Source of the DNA: an uncultured Pirellulaceae bacterium
GTDB taxonomy: Bacteria; Planctomycetota; Planctomycetia; Pirellulales; Pirellulaceae
Reading direction: 5' to 3'
NCBI GenBank assembly: GCA_938040995.1
Contig: CALHZT010000384.1
Location: 1-38,446, forward strand
Length of the DNA stretch: 38,446 bases
Made by a program: the position numbers and the translations under genes. A model generated the notes under the pieces. It was not told where the DNA came from, did no database searches, and was given only the letters and a program-made list of their open reading frames with translations. Below, in pieces: positions 25,737-35,474 of this stretch. Each line of letters begins with the position of its first letter. The stretch's first letter is position 1.

Positions 25737-26689
25737 ATGTGATTTCTGGCGGAATGGTACCAGTCGCCAGTTGGTGCCATTTTTTTCTGGCGAGCGCAAG
25801 CCAGCATCGCGAGCGCAAGCCAGCATCGCGAGCGCTGCCATTGTCGTCCGGCATGGCCCGAAGGGCCTTTACAACCCTTGCCGGTGGCGAAGCCACCGGG
25901 ACATGCGGCGTGGTTTTCGGAGCCCCGAAGGCGGCGATACAAGACGATTTGTGTCGCCACTCCGTGGCTTTGGCGTAGCTATCCGTTACCCACCGGTGGC
26001 TTCGCCACCGGCAAGGGATGTGTCACCACTTCGTGGCTGGAACTTGTGGGCGAAGGCAGGCCAGCATCGCGAGTGCTGCCATTGTCGTTCGGCATGGCCC
26101 GAAGGGCCTTTACAACCCCTGCCGGTGGCGAAGCCACCGGGACAGGCGGCCTGGTTTGCGGAGCCCCGAAGGCGGCGATACAGGACGATTTGTGTCGCCA
26201 CTCCGTGGCTTTGGCGTAACTATGCGCACCCACCGGTGGCTTCACCACCGGCAAGGGTTGTGTCATCACTTCGTGGCTGGAACTTGTGGGCGAAGGCAGG
26301 CCAGCATCGCGAGTGCTGCCATTGTCGTTCGGCATGGCCCGAAGGGCCTTTACAACCCCTGCCGGTGGCGAAGCCACCGGGACATGCGGCGTGGTTTTCG
26401 GAGCCCCGAAGGCGGCGATACAAGACGATTTGTGTCGCCACTCCGTGGCTTTGGCGTAACTATGCGCACCCACTGGTGGCGAAGCCACCGGACAGACCCG
26501 CCTCGTTTACAGAGCCCCGAAGGCGGCGATACAAGATGAATTTGTGTCGCCACTCCGTGGCTTTGGCGTTGCTAAGCGTTACCCACCGGTGGCTTCACCA
26601 CCGGCAAGGGTTGTGTCACCACTTCGTGGCTGGGACAGAGGAATGCGAAGGCGTCACCACTTCGTGGTTGGAACAGAGAAATGCGAAGC
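25737..26689. repeat. Tandem hairpin-repeat array, about 240-base unit
   Basis: The landmark GCATGGCCCG recurs at 25851, 26092 and 26332, giving periods of 241 and 240 bases, with a truncated fourth unit after about 26515. Each unit is a string of short palindromes with GAA or TTC at their centre: GGTGGCGAAGCCACC, GGTGGCTTCGCCACC, GCCACTCCGTGGC, CCACTTCGTGG and GGCCCGAAGGGCC. A 17-base direct repeat opens the array (near 25798-25834). It fills the gap between the convergent DUF1559 and hemB genes and reaches the hemB stop. Frames that stay open across it have no gene features. Confidence 0.9.
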
Positions 26690-27751
<1,062 letters not shown>

Positions 27752-27919
27752 TCATTTTGGCATAAGGCGTTGGCGGCCGACTCGCCTTACAAAATATCAA
27801 ATTTCGTCGCCGACTGCTTTTGGGTTTGCGACTTTCCCGCGCCGGAGCATTGACTTAGTAAACTTTCGCGAAGCGGGATATATTCTTGGGGACGAATGGA
27901 GAAGCGGAAGGAGCCGAAG

Positions 27920-28351
27920 ATGAACGCAAAAAAACATGCCCCGAAAATCTCGCTGGGGAATTTTCAATTCCTGCCAGCCAGCGTGAAGATTACCGGCCGA
28001 CCAGATATTGAGGAGTGGATGGGTCCACTTCAGTTTGCAATCTGGTGCCAACGTGCCAGTCCCTGGTGGATTGGTGATATGTTGAACGCTGGCGATGCGC
28101 ATTTTGGCGAAGCGTTTTCCCAAGCGTGTGAGGGTTACGTATCGGCGGATATGTTGCAGCGATACGAATCCGTGGCTCGCCGCGTGCCACCGCAAAATCG
28201 TAACCCCGATTTGTCGTGGTCAAGTCACGCATCGGTTGCGAGACTGAAAGGGCCCGGGCAGCGGAAACTGCTGTCGCAGGCCGTGAGGAATGGATGGAAC
28301 AGCGAGGACCTGCGAAAAAAGGCGCGGGAGCTAAAAGCCAAAGGCGAATAA
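27920..28351 (+). CDS. LmbU-like/plasmid-type DNA-binding-like protein
   Basis: The product is 143 residues. The ATG at 27920 has AAGGAG six bases upstream; an ATG at 27896 is weaker. The body reads FAIWCQRASPWWIGDMLNAG, then a helical stretch MLQRYESVARRVPPQNRNPDLSW, then SHASVARLKGPGQRKLL and GWNSEDLRKKAREL. This order (WW-GD, YxSVARRxP, LSxSxHAxVA, GWSxxxLR) resembles the LmbU regulator family and ParB-like helix-turn-helix proteins of actinobacteria. It is basic at both ends. A DNA-binding regulator is likely but inferred from my memory of the pattern. The next gene starts eight bases after its stop, so they are probably one operon. Confidence 0.6.
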   Translation: MNAKKHAPKISLGNFQFLPASVKITGRPDIEEWMGPLQFAIWCQRASPWWIGDMLNAGDAHFGEAFSQACEGYVSADMLQRYESVARRVPPQNRNPDLSWSSHASVARLKGPGQRKLLSQAVRNGWNSEDLRKKARELKAKGE

Positions 28352-28358
28352 ACGAGCA

Positions 28359-29300
28359 ATGCAAACGATTGAGATACTTGCGAAAGAACTGGTCGACTAT
28401 GCCGGCCTGTTCCCGCCGGCTGGTTTGCCGATGCAATCCGTCGTGAACAACTTTCGCGATTATAAAGATGGCCCTTCGTCGTCCATGCTGGGGCGGCTGG
28501 TAATACCAACATCGCGGCTGGAAGAGTTCGAGTCACTGGCGAGGCACTTGTTGCCGGATACGACCAAGTCGAAACCGTGGCGAATCAGCGCACTCGTTCC
28601 GCCGACGGATACGGAGGACGCAGGATTCGATGCGGCGCTCCTCGCGATAGAATCGTTCAACGTTCGTCATCAAAAGCCGCAGGAAGGGAAGGCGGTTGTT
28701 GACGCGATCGAAATTAAAGCGGCTTCCAGTTCGCAAATTCAGGAGATCGGTGCAGCGCTGCCGCCTGGCATCATGGCGTTCATTGAGATTCCGCACGCGG
28801 ACGATCCTTCTGAGTTGATCGAGTGCATCGGATCGACAACGACGCATGAAGAGTCGGGATTGTTTGCCAAGATCCGGACGGGCGGTGTGACCGAAGAGCT
28901 GATTCCGCCAGTGGATCAGGTCGCAAGGTTCATCGGCGCTTGCGCGAGATTGGGTGTTGGGTTCAAGGCGACTGCCGGTTTGCATAATCCGTGGCGTTGC
29001 GACGCAAAGTTGACTTATGAGCCAGACAGCGAGAGGGCTGTGCTTCACGGTTTTTTCAATGTGTTCCTCGCAGCGGCGTTTGCCTTCGTGAGCAGTGGCG
29101 AGCTGGATGTGACCGAGCTGTTGGGGTGCCCGAATGCAGAAACGTTGAAGTTTGCGGACAAGAAGATCTCGTGGCGTGGCGATGCGGTAAGTGCGAAGGA
29201 ACTTCGGGCGCTTCGTAAGTCGCAGGCGATTTCGTTTGGATCCTGTTCGTTTGACGAACCAGCAGCGGCGATTGCAAAGTTGCTTGAATCGTTGGCGTAA
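28359..29300 (+). CDS. Unrecognised cytoplasmic protein, second gene of an operon
   Basis: The product is 313 residues with no signal peptide or membrane segment. It starts MQTIEILAKELVDYAGLFPP. Regular alternation of strands and helices (MAFIEIPH, LFAKIRTGGV, VGFKATAGLHNPWR) suggests a TIM-barrel-like enzyme, with KIRTGG and GFKATAGLHNPWR as the most family-like motifs. I do not recognise the family and no catalytic residue is certain. It lies eight bases after the LmbU-like gene on the same strand. A heptamer array begins two bases after its stop codon. Confidence 0.65.
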   Translation: MQTIEILAKELVDYAGLFPPAGLPMQSVVNNFRDYKDGPSSSMLGRLVIPTSRLEEFESLARHLLPDTTKSKPWRISALVPPTDTEDAGFDAALLAIESFNVRHQKPQEGKAVVDAIEIKAASSSQIQEIGAALPPGIMAFIEIPHADDPSELIECIGSTTTHEESGLFAKIRTGGVTEELIPPVDQVARFIGACARLGVGFKATAGLHNPWRCDAKLTYEPDSERAVLHGFFNVFLAAAFAFVSSGELDVTELLGCPNAETLKFADKKISWRGDAVSAKELRALRKSQAISFGSCSFDEPAAAIAKLLESLA

Positions 29301-29302
29301 TG

Positions 29303-29435
29303 CGAGTGTCGAGTGTCGAGTTGCGAGTTGCGAGTTGCGAGTTGCGAGTTGCGAGTTGCGAGTGTCGAGTGTCGAGTGTCGAGTGGCGAGTGGCGAGTGG
29401 CGAGTGGCGAGTGGCGAGTGGCGAGTGGCGAGTGT
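29303..29435. repeat. Heptamer tandem array (CGAGTNN), 19 units
   Basis: Nineteen 7-base units in ordered blocks: 2 CGAGTGT, 6 CGAGTTG, 3 CGAGTGT, 7 CGAGTGG, 1 CGAGTGT. Only the last two bases vary. It begins two bases after the stop of the preceding gene. Block structure indicates local unit duplication. Confidence 0.95.
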
Positions 29436-29785
29436 GGGCTTCCCGGTGGCGGCCTCTGGCCGTCTTCCCCGCGAACGCGGGGACCCAGTTGTGGCTGACT
29501 GGTATTCAAACTTATCTATGGTCACTTAAAGGCAACCCGTTCACACTGGATTCCCGCGTTCGCGGGAAAGACGGACTTGCGAGTGAAAGACGGACTTGCG
29601 AGTCTGCGAATGGCGTGGGTACAAGTCATTTCGTCATTCGTCATTCCTTGTTCGTCAATCGATATTCAAAAGCCACAATAACGGGCCCCTCCCCGTCGCT
29701 TAGTTAGGCTCCGACCCTCCCCACCCGCCAGCGGTGATTTGCTCGTGCCTCGCAAGATCACCGCTTTGCGAAGGGAGGGTGTGGT
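29436..29785. repeat. Composite repeat cassette, intact copy A
   Basis: Following the heptamers are two GC palindromes (CCCCGCGAACGCGGGG 29467-29482; TTCCCGCG/CGCGGGAA 29551-29568), an exact 19-base tandem duplication (29566-29584, 29585-29603), and modules also found in opposite orientation at 33306-35140. A 30-base block (29643-29672) matches 35111-35140 perfectly. A TTAGTTAG junction lies at 29700-29707. The part from about 29700 to 29782 matches 33306-33385 in reverse. No gene is supported here. Confidence 0.85.
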
Positions 29786-29833
29786 TTTTTTCGGGCAAGA
29801 GTCGAGTGCCCAAACTACGGACGAACGCCCAGT

Positions 29834-31258
29834 CTATTCCCGTCGCTGTGTTTTGCCAGCCGCCGAAAGTGTCAGCTCATCGACTGCTGCCAGGAAACGT
29901 GGGCATTCGTACCCGGCCAGATTCTCTCTACAAGCCGCAGCGATCGCCTGTTTCACCTCGTCAATGTCGGCTGCGTTTTCTGCGACAAACTCGCACGCCA
30001 CCAACTGCCCCGCGATCGACGATGACTTGGCGAACACCCGGCAATCGGCGACATCAGGGACCGCGCGAACCACGGCCTCCACGGACAGAGGCCGGACCTT
30101 GTTGCCTCCTACGTTAATCATGTCACCATTTCGGCCAGCGAACAGAACGCGATCTCCGACGACTTGGACAAGATCACCAGTCGCCCTCCATCCGTACAGA
30201 GATTCGACAGGAGCATCGGTCGTTTGGTCGTAGCCTTTCATTGCATTCGCCGAGCGGACAAACAGCTGGTCCTCGTCGATTCGAAGTTCGACTCCGTCAT
30301 CGGTTACACCATCAATCCATGCTTTTGGAAAGCCGGCGTTTCCATCGGTCACCGAGAAGCAGCGTCCGAGCTCCGTGGTTGCATAAATGTGTGCGACGCG
30401 AGCCGCCGGGAAGATCGCTTGGAGCGAGTCGAGGATCTGCTGATCTGCGGCTTCGCCACCGAGCGTGATCTGACGAAGCGGGATCGAAGTGAGTGCTTGC
30501 CGATCTGCAAACAACACCAGCCGCCGCCAGTACGAAGGTGTCGCCGAGGCGTGAGTTACGCCGGCAGACTGCATCAGTGCGACAACATCGTTGGGTGCCG
30601 CGCCGGTGCCCGGGATCACGAGTGTGCCCTGATTCAAAAGCGACTGCAGCATGACTTGCAGCCCCGCGTAAAGTTGCACTCGAAAACTCAACAGCCAGAC
30701 TTGCGGCGTTTGCTTCGCGAGCTTCTCGGGGCTCAGTCGCCGGACGGGACGAGCCAACGTTGTCCAGGTGTGCGTGGCGGCTTTCGGCTTGCCTTCGGTG
30801 CCAGACGTAAGAATGGTTACGTTCGATACCGCATCAGAATCCAGATTGGATTCTGCATCAGAATTGGCTGGCGACACATCGTTTGGAGATGCCGCCGCCG
30901 AATCCAGTTCTTTCGCCAACCAGTGCCCGTCGCGATGGCAAAGAAGTACGTCCAGCCGGCATTCGGTTGCCAGCCGCTCTGCCGCCGAATCGTCAAGTAA
31001 GTCATCCATCAGAAAGACATCACATTCCAGCGTGTCGAGCGCTACAAGTCCGGCGACTCCCGCGATGTCGGCTGGTACTTGCACGCCGGTGCGAAGCCGT
31101 CGGTTTCCGGATTGAGGGAGCAGCCCGGCGACTTGGCCACGTGTGGATTCGATTCGGTCCAGCAACTCGGACCACGAAACCCGTTCTTTGGGGGTGGCGA
31201 TTGCCAGTCGATTGGGGTCGATCGACGGTTTATTCAGCTCGTCAAACAGCATGTTCAT
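29834..31258 (-). CDS. AMP-binding (adenylate-forming) acyl/aryl-CoA ligase-like enzyme
   Basis: The product is 474 residues. ATP-binding motif ILTSGTEGKPKAATHTW lies at about 150-166. YATTELGR (about 292-299), GWRATGDLVQVVGD and VLFAGRNGDMINVGGNKV are the other class-defining motifs, and AAGKTQRRE at the end supplies the C-terminal catalytic Lys. It should activate a carboxylic acid to an acyl-AMP, then a thioester. The N-terminal third is shorter than in long-chain acyl-CoA synthetases, so the substrate is unclear. The start at ATG 31258 follows AGAG; ATG 31252 is also possible. It is divergent from the VanZ-like gene. No carrier protein is adjacent. Confidence 0.88.
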   Translation of the reverse strand: MNMLFDELNKPSIDPNRLAIATPKERVSWSELLDRIESTRGQVAGLLPQSGNRRLRTGVQVPADIAGVAGLVALDTLECDVFLMDDLLDDSAAERLATECRLDVLLCHRDGHWLAKELDSAAASPNDVSPANSDAESNLDSDAVSNVTILTSGTEGKPKAATHTWTTLARPVRRLSPEKLAKQTPQVWLLSFRVQLYAGLQVMLQSLLNQGTLVIPGTGAAPNDVVALMQSAGVTHASATPSYWRRLVLFADRQALTSIPLRQITLGGEAADQQILDSLQAIFPAARVAHIYATTELGRCFSVTDGNAGFPKAWIDGVTDDGVELRIDEDQLFVRSANAMKGYDQTTDAPVESLYGWRATGDLVQVVGDRVLFAGRNGDMINVGGNKVRPLSVEAVVRAVPDVADCRVFAKSSSIAGQLVACEFVAENAADIDEVKQAIAAACRENLAGYECPRFLAAVDELTLSAAGKTQRRE

Positions 31259-31552
31259 TTAACTCTTTTCGGAAAATCCGCACAGGCGATCGGCAAATTC
31301 CGACTTTTCGATGGATGGCAAATTCAACATGCATTATGCTAGCGGCCCCAGTCGAAAAAGGCGTGGGCGGGCAATTTTTTGATTGCCGCTCTGGCGAACC
31401 TTTCACGACGGTTAGCCGTAGTTTTATTGTCACGCGTTCTGTCCCAACTCACCTTGGCATTATGCCACTTCTGGCCATGTTGGCCGCCCGGTGACTGTTT
31501 CGACCGAGCCAACATAAATTCGTGCGATTGAGCAAACGGCCCAGATTTTTTT

Positions 31553-31978
31553 ATGCAAGACAGGACCACTCCTTTGAAGTCGATTAAAGACCGGACGCCA
31601 ACGATTGTTCTCGCTGCCTACTGGCTGGCGTTGGTGATCGGAACGCATTTGCCCGCCGATCAGGTTCCCTATACGTTTTCCACGCTCGATAAAACGGTTC
31701 ATTTCGGGGCCTATTGCGGTCTGACGATTCTACTCGCGTTTACGATCTATCGCATGATGCCCGTAAAGTACTGGGAAAGCTACCTGTTTGTTGGGCTCGG
31801 CCTGTTTGGTGCGCTGGATGAGTACACGCAGGGTTTTGTTGGCCGAATGCCGGATGTTCTCGACTGGCTTGCTGATATCCTTGGTATCGGTGTTGGACTT
31901 GCGAGCTTCCTGTTCGCTGCGGCGTGGTGGCGAGTTCGCCAGCCAATGGCCAGCCAGGAATCGGTTGGCCGCCGGTAG
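31553..31978 (+). CDS. VanZ-like membrane protein
   Basis: The product is 141 residues. Four hydrophobic segments are visible, with the VanZ family signature LDKTVHFGAYCGLTIL and, later, GALDEYTQGFVGR...DWLADILGIGVGL, where the acidic residues are conserved. The family includes VanZ of teicoplanin resistance but most members have unknown roles in the envelope. There is no good ribosome-binding site; T-rich DNA precedes the ATG, so expression may be weak or leaderless. Neighbours (ligase, YchF) give no clue. Confidence 0.8.
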   Translation: MQDRTTPLKSIKDRTPTIVLAAYWLALVIGTHLPADQVPYTFSTLDKTVHFGAYCGLTILLAFTIYRMMPVKYWESYLFVGLGLFGALDEYTQGFVGRMPDVLDWLADILGIGVGLASFLFAAAWWRVRQPMASQESVGRR

Positions 31979-32156
31979 GTGGGCTCGCATTGCAAAATCT
32001 GGCTCTCGCCAATTCACAATCGGCCCTTGCTGCCGTCAAATTCTGTCGAGTACCATGGCGGCTTCGCACTGTTCGAGCCCTCGGACCCGGATGACGCCTC
32101 GCGTCCCGATCGCATCTCTTTGACCTTTTAACAGCGGCCTTGCCGCTCGAATTGCC

Positions 32157-33248
32157 ATGGAAGCCGGAATTGTTGGCTTGCCGAACGTCGGCAAAAGCAC
32201 CCTGTTCAATGCACTCACCGGATCGCAATCCGCGGACAGCGCGAACTATCCCTTCTGTACGATCGAACCCAACGAGGGTGTCGTCTACGTACCCGATGGT
32301 CGGTTGGAGCGGATCACCAAATACATCGTGCCGAAAAAGGTTATTCCGGCTGCGCTGAAACTCGTCGACATCGCGGGCATCGTCAAAGGAGCCAGCGAGG
32401 GCGAAGGGCTTGGCAACAAATTTCTCAGCCACATTCGTCAGGTCGATGCCATTCTTCAGGTCGTGCGATGTTTCGAAGATCCGGACATCACGCACGTGAG
32501 CGGTTCTGTCGATCCAGTCGCCGATATCGAGACGATTGAAACCGAGCTGCTGCTTGCAGATATGGAAACGCTGGAGAACGCGCTCAAGAAAGCTGAAAAG
32601 ATGGCGCGGACCGGCGAGAAAGAAGCCAAGGCACTCGTCGCGACAATCGGGAAATGTCTCGAGCATGTGAGCAAGGATCAGCCGATCCGGAGTCTCTCGC
32701 TGAACGAGATCGAAGAAAAGTCGATTCGCAGTTACGGCTTGATGACTGCCAAGCCGATTTTGTACGTCGCGAATGTGGATCAGGATGATCTTGAGGGCAA
32801 AAGCGAACTGGTCATGAAGGTGCGGGCTCAAGCCGAGAAAAGTGGCGCAGGCGTTGTCACGGTTTGCGCCAAACTGGAATCGGAGATCGCGGAACTGGAC
32901 GAAGGCGACCGGGCCGAGATGCTCGAAGCTGTCGGTTTGACCGAGCCGGCGTTGGCGGTGTTGGCAAGGGAAGCGTATCGCACGCTTGGCCTCGACAGTT
33001 ACTTCACGGCTGGCGAACAGGAAGTGCGGGCATGGACGATTCCGCGCGGAGCCACCGCGCCACAGGCCGCCGGTGTGATCCACACAGATTTCGAACGCGG
33101 CTTTATTCGCGCCGAGGTCTACTCGCTCGACGATCTTGAAGAGCACGAAAGTGAATCGTCCATTCGACAGGCCGGTAAGCTTCGCGTAGAAGGCAAGAGC
33201 TACGTCATGCAGGATGGAGATATCTGCCACTTTCTCTTTAACGTTTAA
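32157..33248 (+). CDS. ychF: YchF/OLA1-type P-loop NTPase
   Basis: The product is 363 residues, full family length. It is a ribosome-associated NTPase of the Obg-related group that prefers ATP. The P-loop GLPNVGKST lies at residues 6-14, [13 protein letters not shown] is the switch I segment, and [22 protein letters not shown] is the G3/switch II segment. The TGS domain is at the C-terminus ([32 protein letters not shown]). The protein is conserved across bacteria and eukaryotes. A heptamer array begins 14 bases after its stop codon. Confidence 0.97.
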   Translation: MEAGIVGLPNVGKSTLFNALTGSQSADSANYPFCTIEPNEGVVYVPDGRLERITKYIVPKKVIPAALKLVDIAGIVKGASEGEGLGNKFLSHIRQVDAILQVVRCFEDPDITHVSGSVDPVADIETIETELLLADMETLENALKKAEKMARTGEKEAKALVATIGKCLEHVSKDQPIRSLSLNEIEEKSIRSYGLMTAKPILYVANVDQDDLEGKSELVMKVRAQAEKSGAGVVTVCAKLESEIAELDEGDRAEMLEAVGLTEPALAVLAREAYRTLGLDSYFTAGEQEVRAWTIPRGATAPQAAGVIHTDFERGFIRAEVYSLDDLEEHESESSIRQAGKLRVEGKSYVMQDGDICHFLFNV

Positions 33249-33262
33249 GAGAGTTGGCAGTA

Positions 33263-33297
33263 TCTGAAATCTGCAATCTGCGATTTGAAATTTGAAA
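33263..33297. repeat. Heptamer tandem array (TCTGAAA type)
   Basis: Five 7-base units: TCTGAAA, TCTGCAA, TCTGCGA, TTTGAAA, TTTGAAA. It starts 15 bases after the ychF stop and marks the left edge of the repeat cassette that contains the IS. Confidence 0.8.
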
Positions 33298-33425
33298 TCA
33301 ATTTCCACCCTCCTTCCGCCAAGCGGTGATCTTGCGAGGCACGAGCAAATCAAACCGCTGGCGAGTGGGGAGGGTCGGAGCCTAACCCGGATATTTCATT
33401 CGCGGATGGGCTTGTTCGGATGGCG

Positions 33426-33492
33426 CGAGAGCCCCAGTTCCGGTATGTATAGAGTTTCCACACTTCATACATGTCCGAACCCAAGGCTCTCG
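33426..33492 (+). promoter_or_regulatory. Long hairpin in front of the transposase start
   Basis: CGAGAGCC (33426-33433) pairs with GGCTCTCG (33485-33492); GTTC (33437-33440) with GAAC (33477-33480); ATGTAT (33445-33450) with ATACAT (33467-33472), with G-T pairs between. It ends three bases before ATG 33496, with no free Shine-Dalgarno sequence, so it probably hides the start from read-through transcripts. That control is known for other IS elements; here it is inferred. Confidence 0.6.
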
Positions 33493-33495
33493 ACC

Positions 33496-34881
33496 ATGAC
33501 ACAGCGTAAACGAAATCGTGCGACTTTGAAACGGCTTCGGCGTCATGCGGTAGAGGCTGATTTTAATGGTGGCACGCTGACGTCCGACGGTGGCCTGATT
33601 TTGCTTCGAGAGGTCGATCGTCGGCTGGGTTTGATTAAACGCATCGACTCGGTAATTCCCGATCCACGTGATCCCGTCTACACGACGCACCTCCAATCGG
33701 AGATGCTTGCCAGTCGCATCTTTGCCATTGCAGCTGGATACGAAGATGGCAACGACCATCAACAACTTCGAGATGACCCAGCGTTTCAAGTTGCCGCAGG
33801 AAGAACCCCCGCTGAAAAATCCAATCCCGATGATCAGCAGCCACTCGCAAGTCCTTCTACGCTTTCGCGACTGGAAAACCGCATCAGTAAAAAGACGTGC
33901 TTCCAGCTAAACGAGTTGCTTGTAGACCTGTTTCTCGATTCGTTTGAATCTGCTCCCGAAGAAATCGTGCTGGATTTTGATGCCACTGATGATACTGTCC
34001 ATGGCAACCAGGAACAAAAACACTTCAACAGATACTACAACGCACATTGCTTCCTGCCGCTGTACGTATTCTGCGGAGACCAACCGCTGGTTGCCTATCT
34101 GCGATCTAGCAAGACCGGCGCTGCCAAGCATGCGATCGGAGTGACAAAGTTGTTAGTCAGAAAGATCCGGGCCCGTTGGCCTGACGCGAAAATCATTCTT
34201 CGCGGCGATAGCGACTTCAGCAAAGAGCGTTTGATGCGGTGGTGCGACAAGAATAATGTCCATTACATCTTTGGTTTTCGGCAAAATGCGACGTTGAAGG
34301 CCTTGATGGTCTACGACTTGATTCACGCCCATGCAGATTTCCTGAAGACCGGTGAGCCGCAGCGTCGATTCACGTGGTGTTCTTATCGTGCGAAAAGCTG
34401 GGATCGTCATCGTTGGGTTGTATGCAAGGCAGAGCATTCCGCAAAAGGATCCAACCCCCGGTTCGTCGTCACGAACCAGATCGACACAACTCAAGAGCGT
34501 ATCGAAGACTTGTCTCCTTCGATAAGTCCGCAGGCGATTTACGAGCAACAATATTGCCCACGCGGCGAAATGGAAAATCGAATCAAAGAGCAGCAGCATT
34601 ACTTGTTCGCGGATCGAACGAGTTGCACGGACTTCACCGCCAATCAATTCCGGTTGCTGCTTTCCACATTCGCTTACGTGCTGGTCAACGGTCTTCGACG
34701 GCATGGGCTATCGGGAACACCGTGGTCAAATTGGCGAGTCGATACGATTCGCTTACGTCTATTCAAAATTGCGGCTCGTGTAAAAGTCAGTTGTCGTCGA
34801 GTTGTTTTTCATCTCGCAAGTGCTTGCCCGTATGAAGCGATTTTCAATCGTGTGCGAATCAGGCTTTGCCGAAGTGACTAG
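33496..34881 (+). CDS. IS1380-family transposase
   Basis: The product is 461 residues. The start at ATG 33496 (MTQRKRNRATLKRLRRH) was chosen because it lies inside the IS just after the leader hairpin; the frame stays open back to 33292 but those codons lie outside or in the IS end. The N-terminus has the family signature DFNGGTLTSDGGLILLREVD. A DDE-type catalytic core is present: LDFDATDD (first acidic site), ILRGDSDFSKE (second) and GEMENRIKEQQH (the Glu). All three are intact, and there is no frameshift. Confidence 0.95.
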   Translation: MTQRKRNRATLKRLRRHAVEADFNGGTLTSDGGLILLREVDRRLGLIKRIDSVIPDPRDPVYTTHLQSEMLASRIFAIAAGYEDGNDHQQLRDDPAFQVAAGRTPAEKSNPDDQQPLASPSTLSRLENRISKKTCFQLNELLVDLFLDSFESAPEEIVLDFDATDDTVHGNQEQKHFNRYYNAHCFLPLYVFCGDQPLVAYLRSSKTGAAKHAIGVTKLLVRKIRARWPDAKIILRGDSDFSKERLMRWCDKNNVHYIFGFRQNATLKALMVYDLIHAHADFLKTGEPQRRFTWCSYRAKSWDRHRWVVCKAEHSAKGSNPRFVVTNQIDTTQERIEDLSPSISPQAIYEQQYCPRGEMENRIKEQQHYLFADRTSCTDFTANQFRLLLSTFAYVLVNGLRRHGLSGTPWSNWRVDTIRLRLFKIAARVKVSCRRVVFHLASACPYEAIFNRVRIRLCRSD

Positions 34882-35191
34882 CCTCAAGTGATTCGTCGTC
34901 TTCTATCCCGTTGCTCTTCATTCACTACTTAATGACGCCACCCTCTATCACGGGGAGGGGGAAGCTGCGCGACGAATTCAAACGACTCCGGCCCCGATTC
35001 TCCCGCCGGGAAAAATGAGAAATGACTATCAACGAATGAAATATCCGGGCTAAGCGACGGGGAGGGGCCCGTTTGTGCCCATGTATCGTCGCGCGATTTA
35101 CGCCCGCCAGCTTTTGAATATCGATTGACGAACAAGGAATTACGAAGGAGGAACTAGGCCGAGAGCTCCCCATGCCGTTGATCGCTGCCAA

Positions 35192-35247
35192 CCCGACGCC
35201 CGACACCTGACACCCGACGCCCGGCACCCGACACCCGACACCCGACG
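35192..35247. repeat. Heptamer tandem array (CCCGACA type), 8 units
   Basis: Eight 7-base units: CCCGACG, CCCGACA, CCTGACA, CCCGACG, CCCGGCA, CCCGACA, CCCGACA, CCCGACG. It marks the right edge of copy B of the repeat cassette. Confidence 0.9.
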
Positions 35248-35474
35248 CAAATACCAGGACACTTGCCTTCAATTTGGGGGGATCGACCATTATTTAATCC
35301 CACAATTTCCAGCAATCCACCGAGCTTTCCTAAATAGTCTTGTGTTGTTTTGGGTTAATTGGTCAAGATTTGCAGATAATGTGGCTGCAAGCATTGATAG
35401 CGGTCGAAGTTTAACGAGTCGGTATGTGCCTTCGGACAGGGCCATCGGCAAATTGGTACAGAAAGAGCACAACC
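35248..35474. other. Upstream region of the large acidic protein gene
   Basis: The gap from the transposase stop (34881) to 35474 is filled by the IS end, the cassette and the heptamers, then about 225 unique bases. GATAAT near 35375 could be a -10 element. No second gene is seen. Confidence 0.35.

Larger units (their letters stand above)
33386..35049 (+). mobile_element. IS1380-family insertion sequence
   Basis: The element is 1,664 bases. Terminal inverted repeats are 17 bases and perfect: CCCGGATATTTCATTCG (33386-33402) and its complement (35033-35049). CTAA lies directly outside both ends (33382-33385, 35050-35053), fitting a 4-base target duplication. Length, ends starting CC and the transposase family agree. 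It appears intact, so it may still be mobile. Confidence 0.92.
33306..35247. repeat. Composite repeat cassette, copy B, split by an IS
   Basis: 33306-33385 and 35050-35140 match copy A (29643-29782) in reverse orientation, interrupted by the IS at 33386-35049. A 22-base block at 35050-35071 and the 30-base block at 35111-35140 match perfectly. Heptamer arrays flank the cassette on both sides (33263-33297 and 35192-35247). Confidence 0.88.

Noticed and set aside
25737..26689. Possible CRISPR or integron-type array
   Set aside because: The repeated unit is about 240 bases with near-constant content and no variable spacers or integrase gene.
27850..27884. TTGACT and TATATT as promoter of the LmbU-like gene
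   Set aside because: The two elements are separated by 23 bases, too far for a standard sigma70-type promoter.
29303..29435. Possible CRISPR array
   Set aside because: Units are contiguous 7-base repeats with no spacers and no cas genes nearby.
30164..31000. Plus-strand open frame opposite the AMP-binding ligase
   Set aside because: The minus frame carries all ligase motifs; the plus frame is Arg/Cys-rich and unrecognised.
31740..33353. Open frame of 537 codons on the minus strand
   Set aside because: It lies antisense to the well-supported VanZ-like and ychF genes; its product has no family features.
29300..35247. Composite transposon formed by copies A and B
   Set aside because: Neither copy carries a transposase of its own; the only IS lies inside copy B with its own target duplication.
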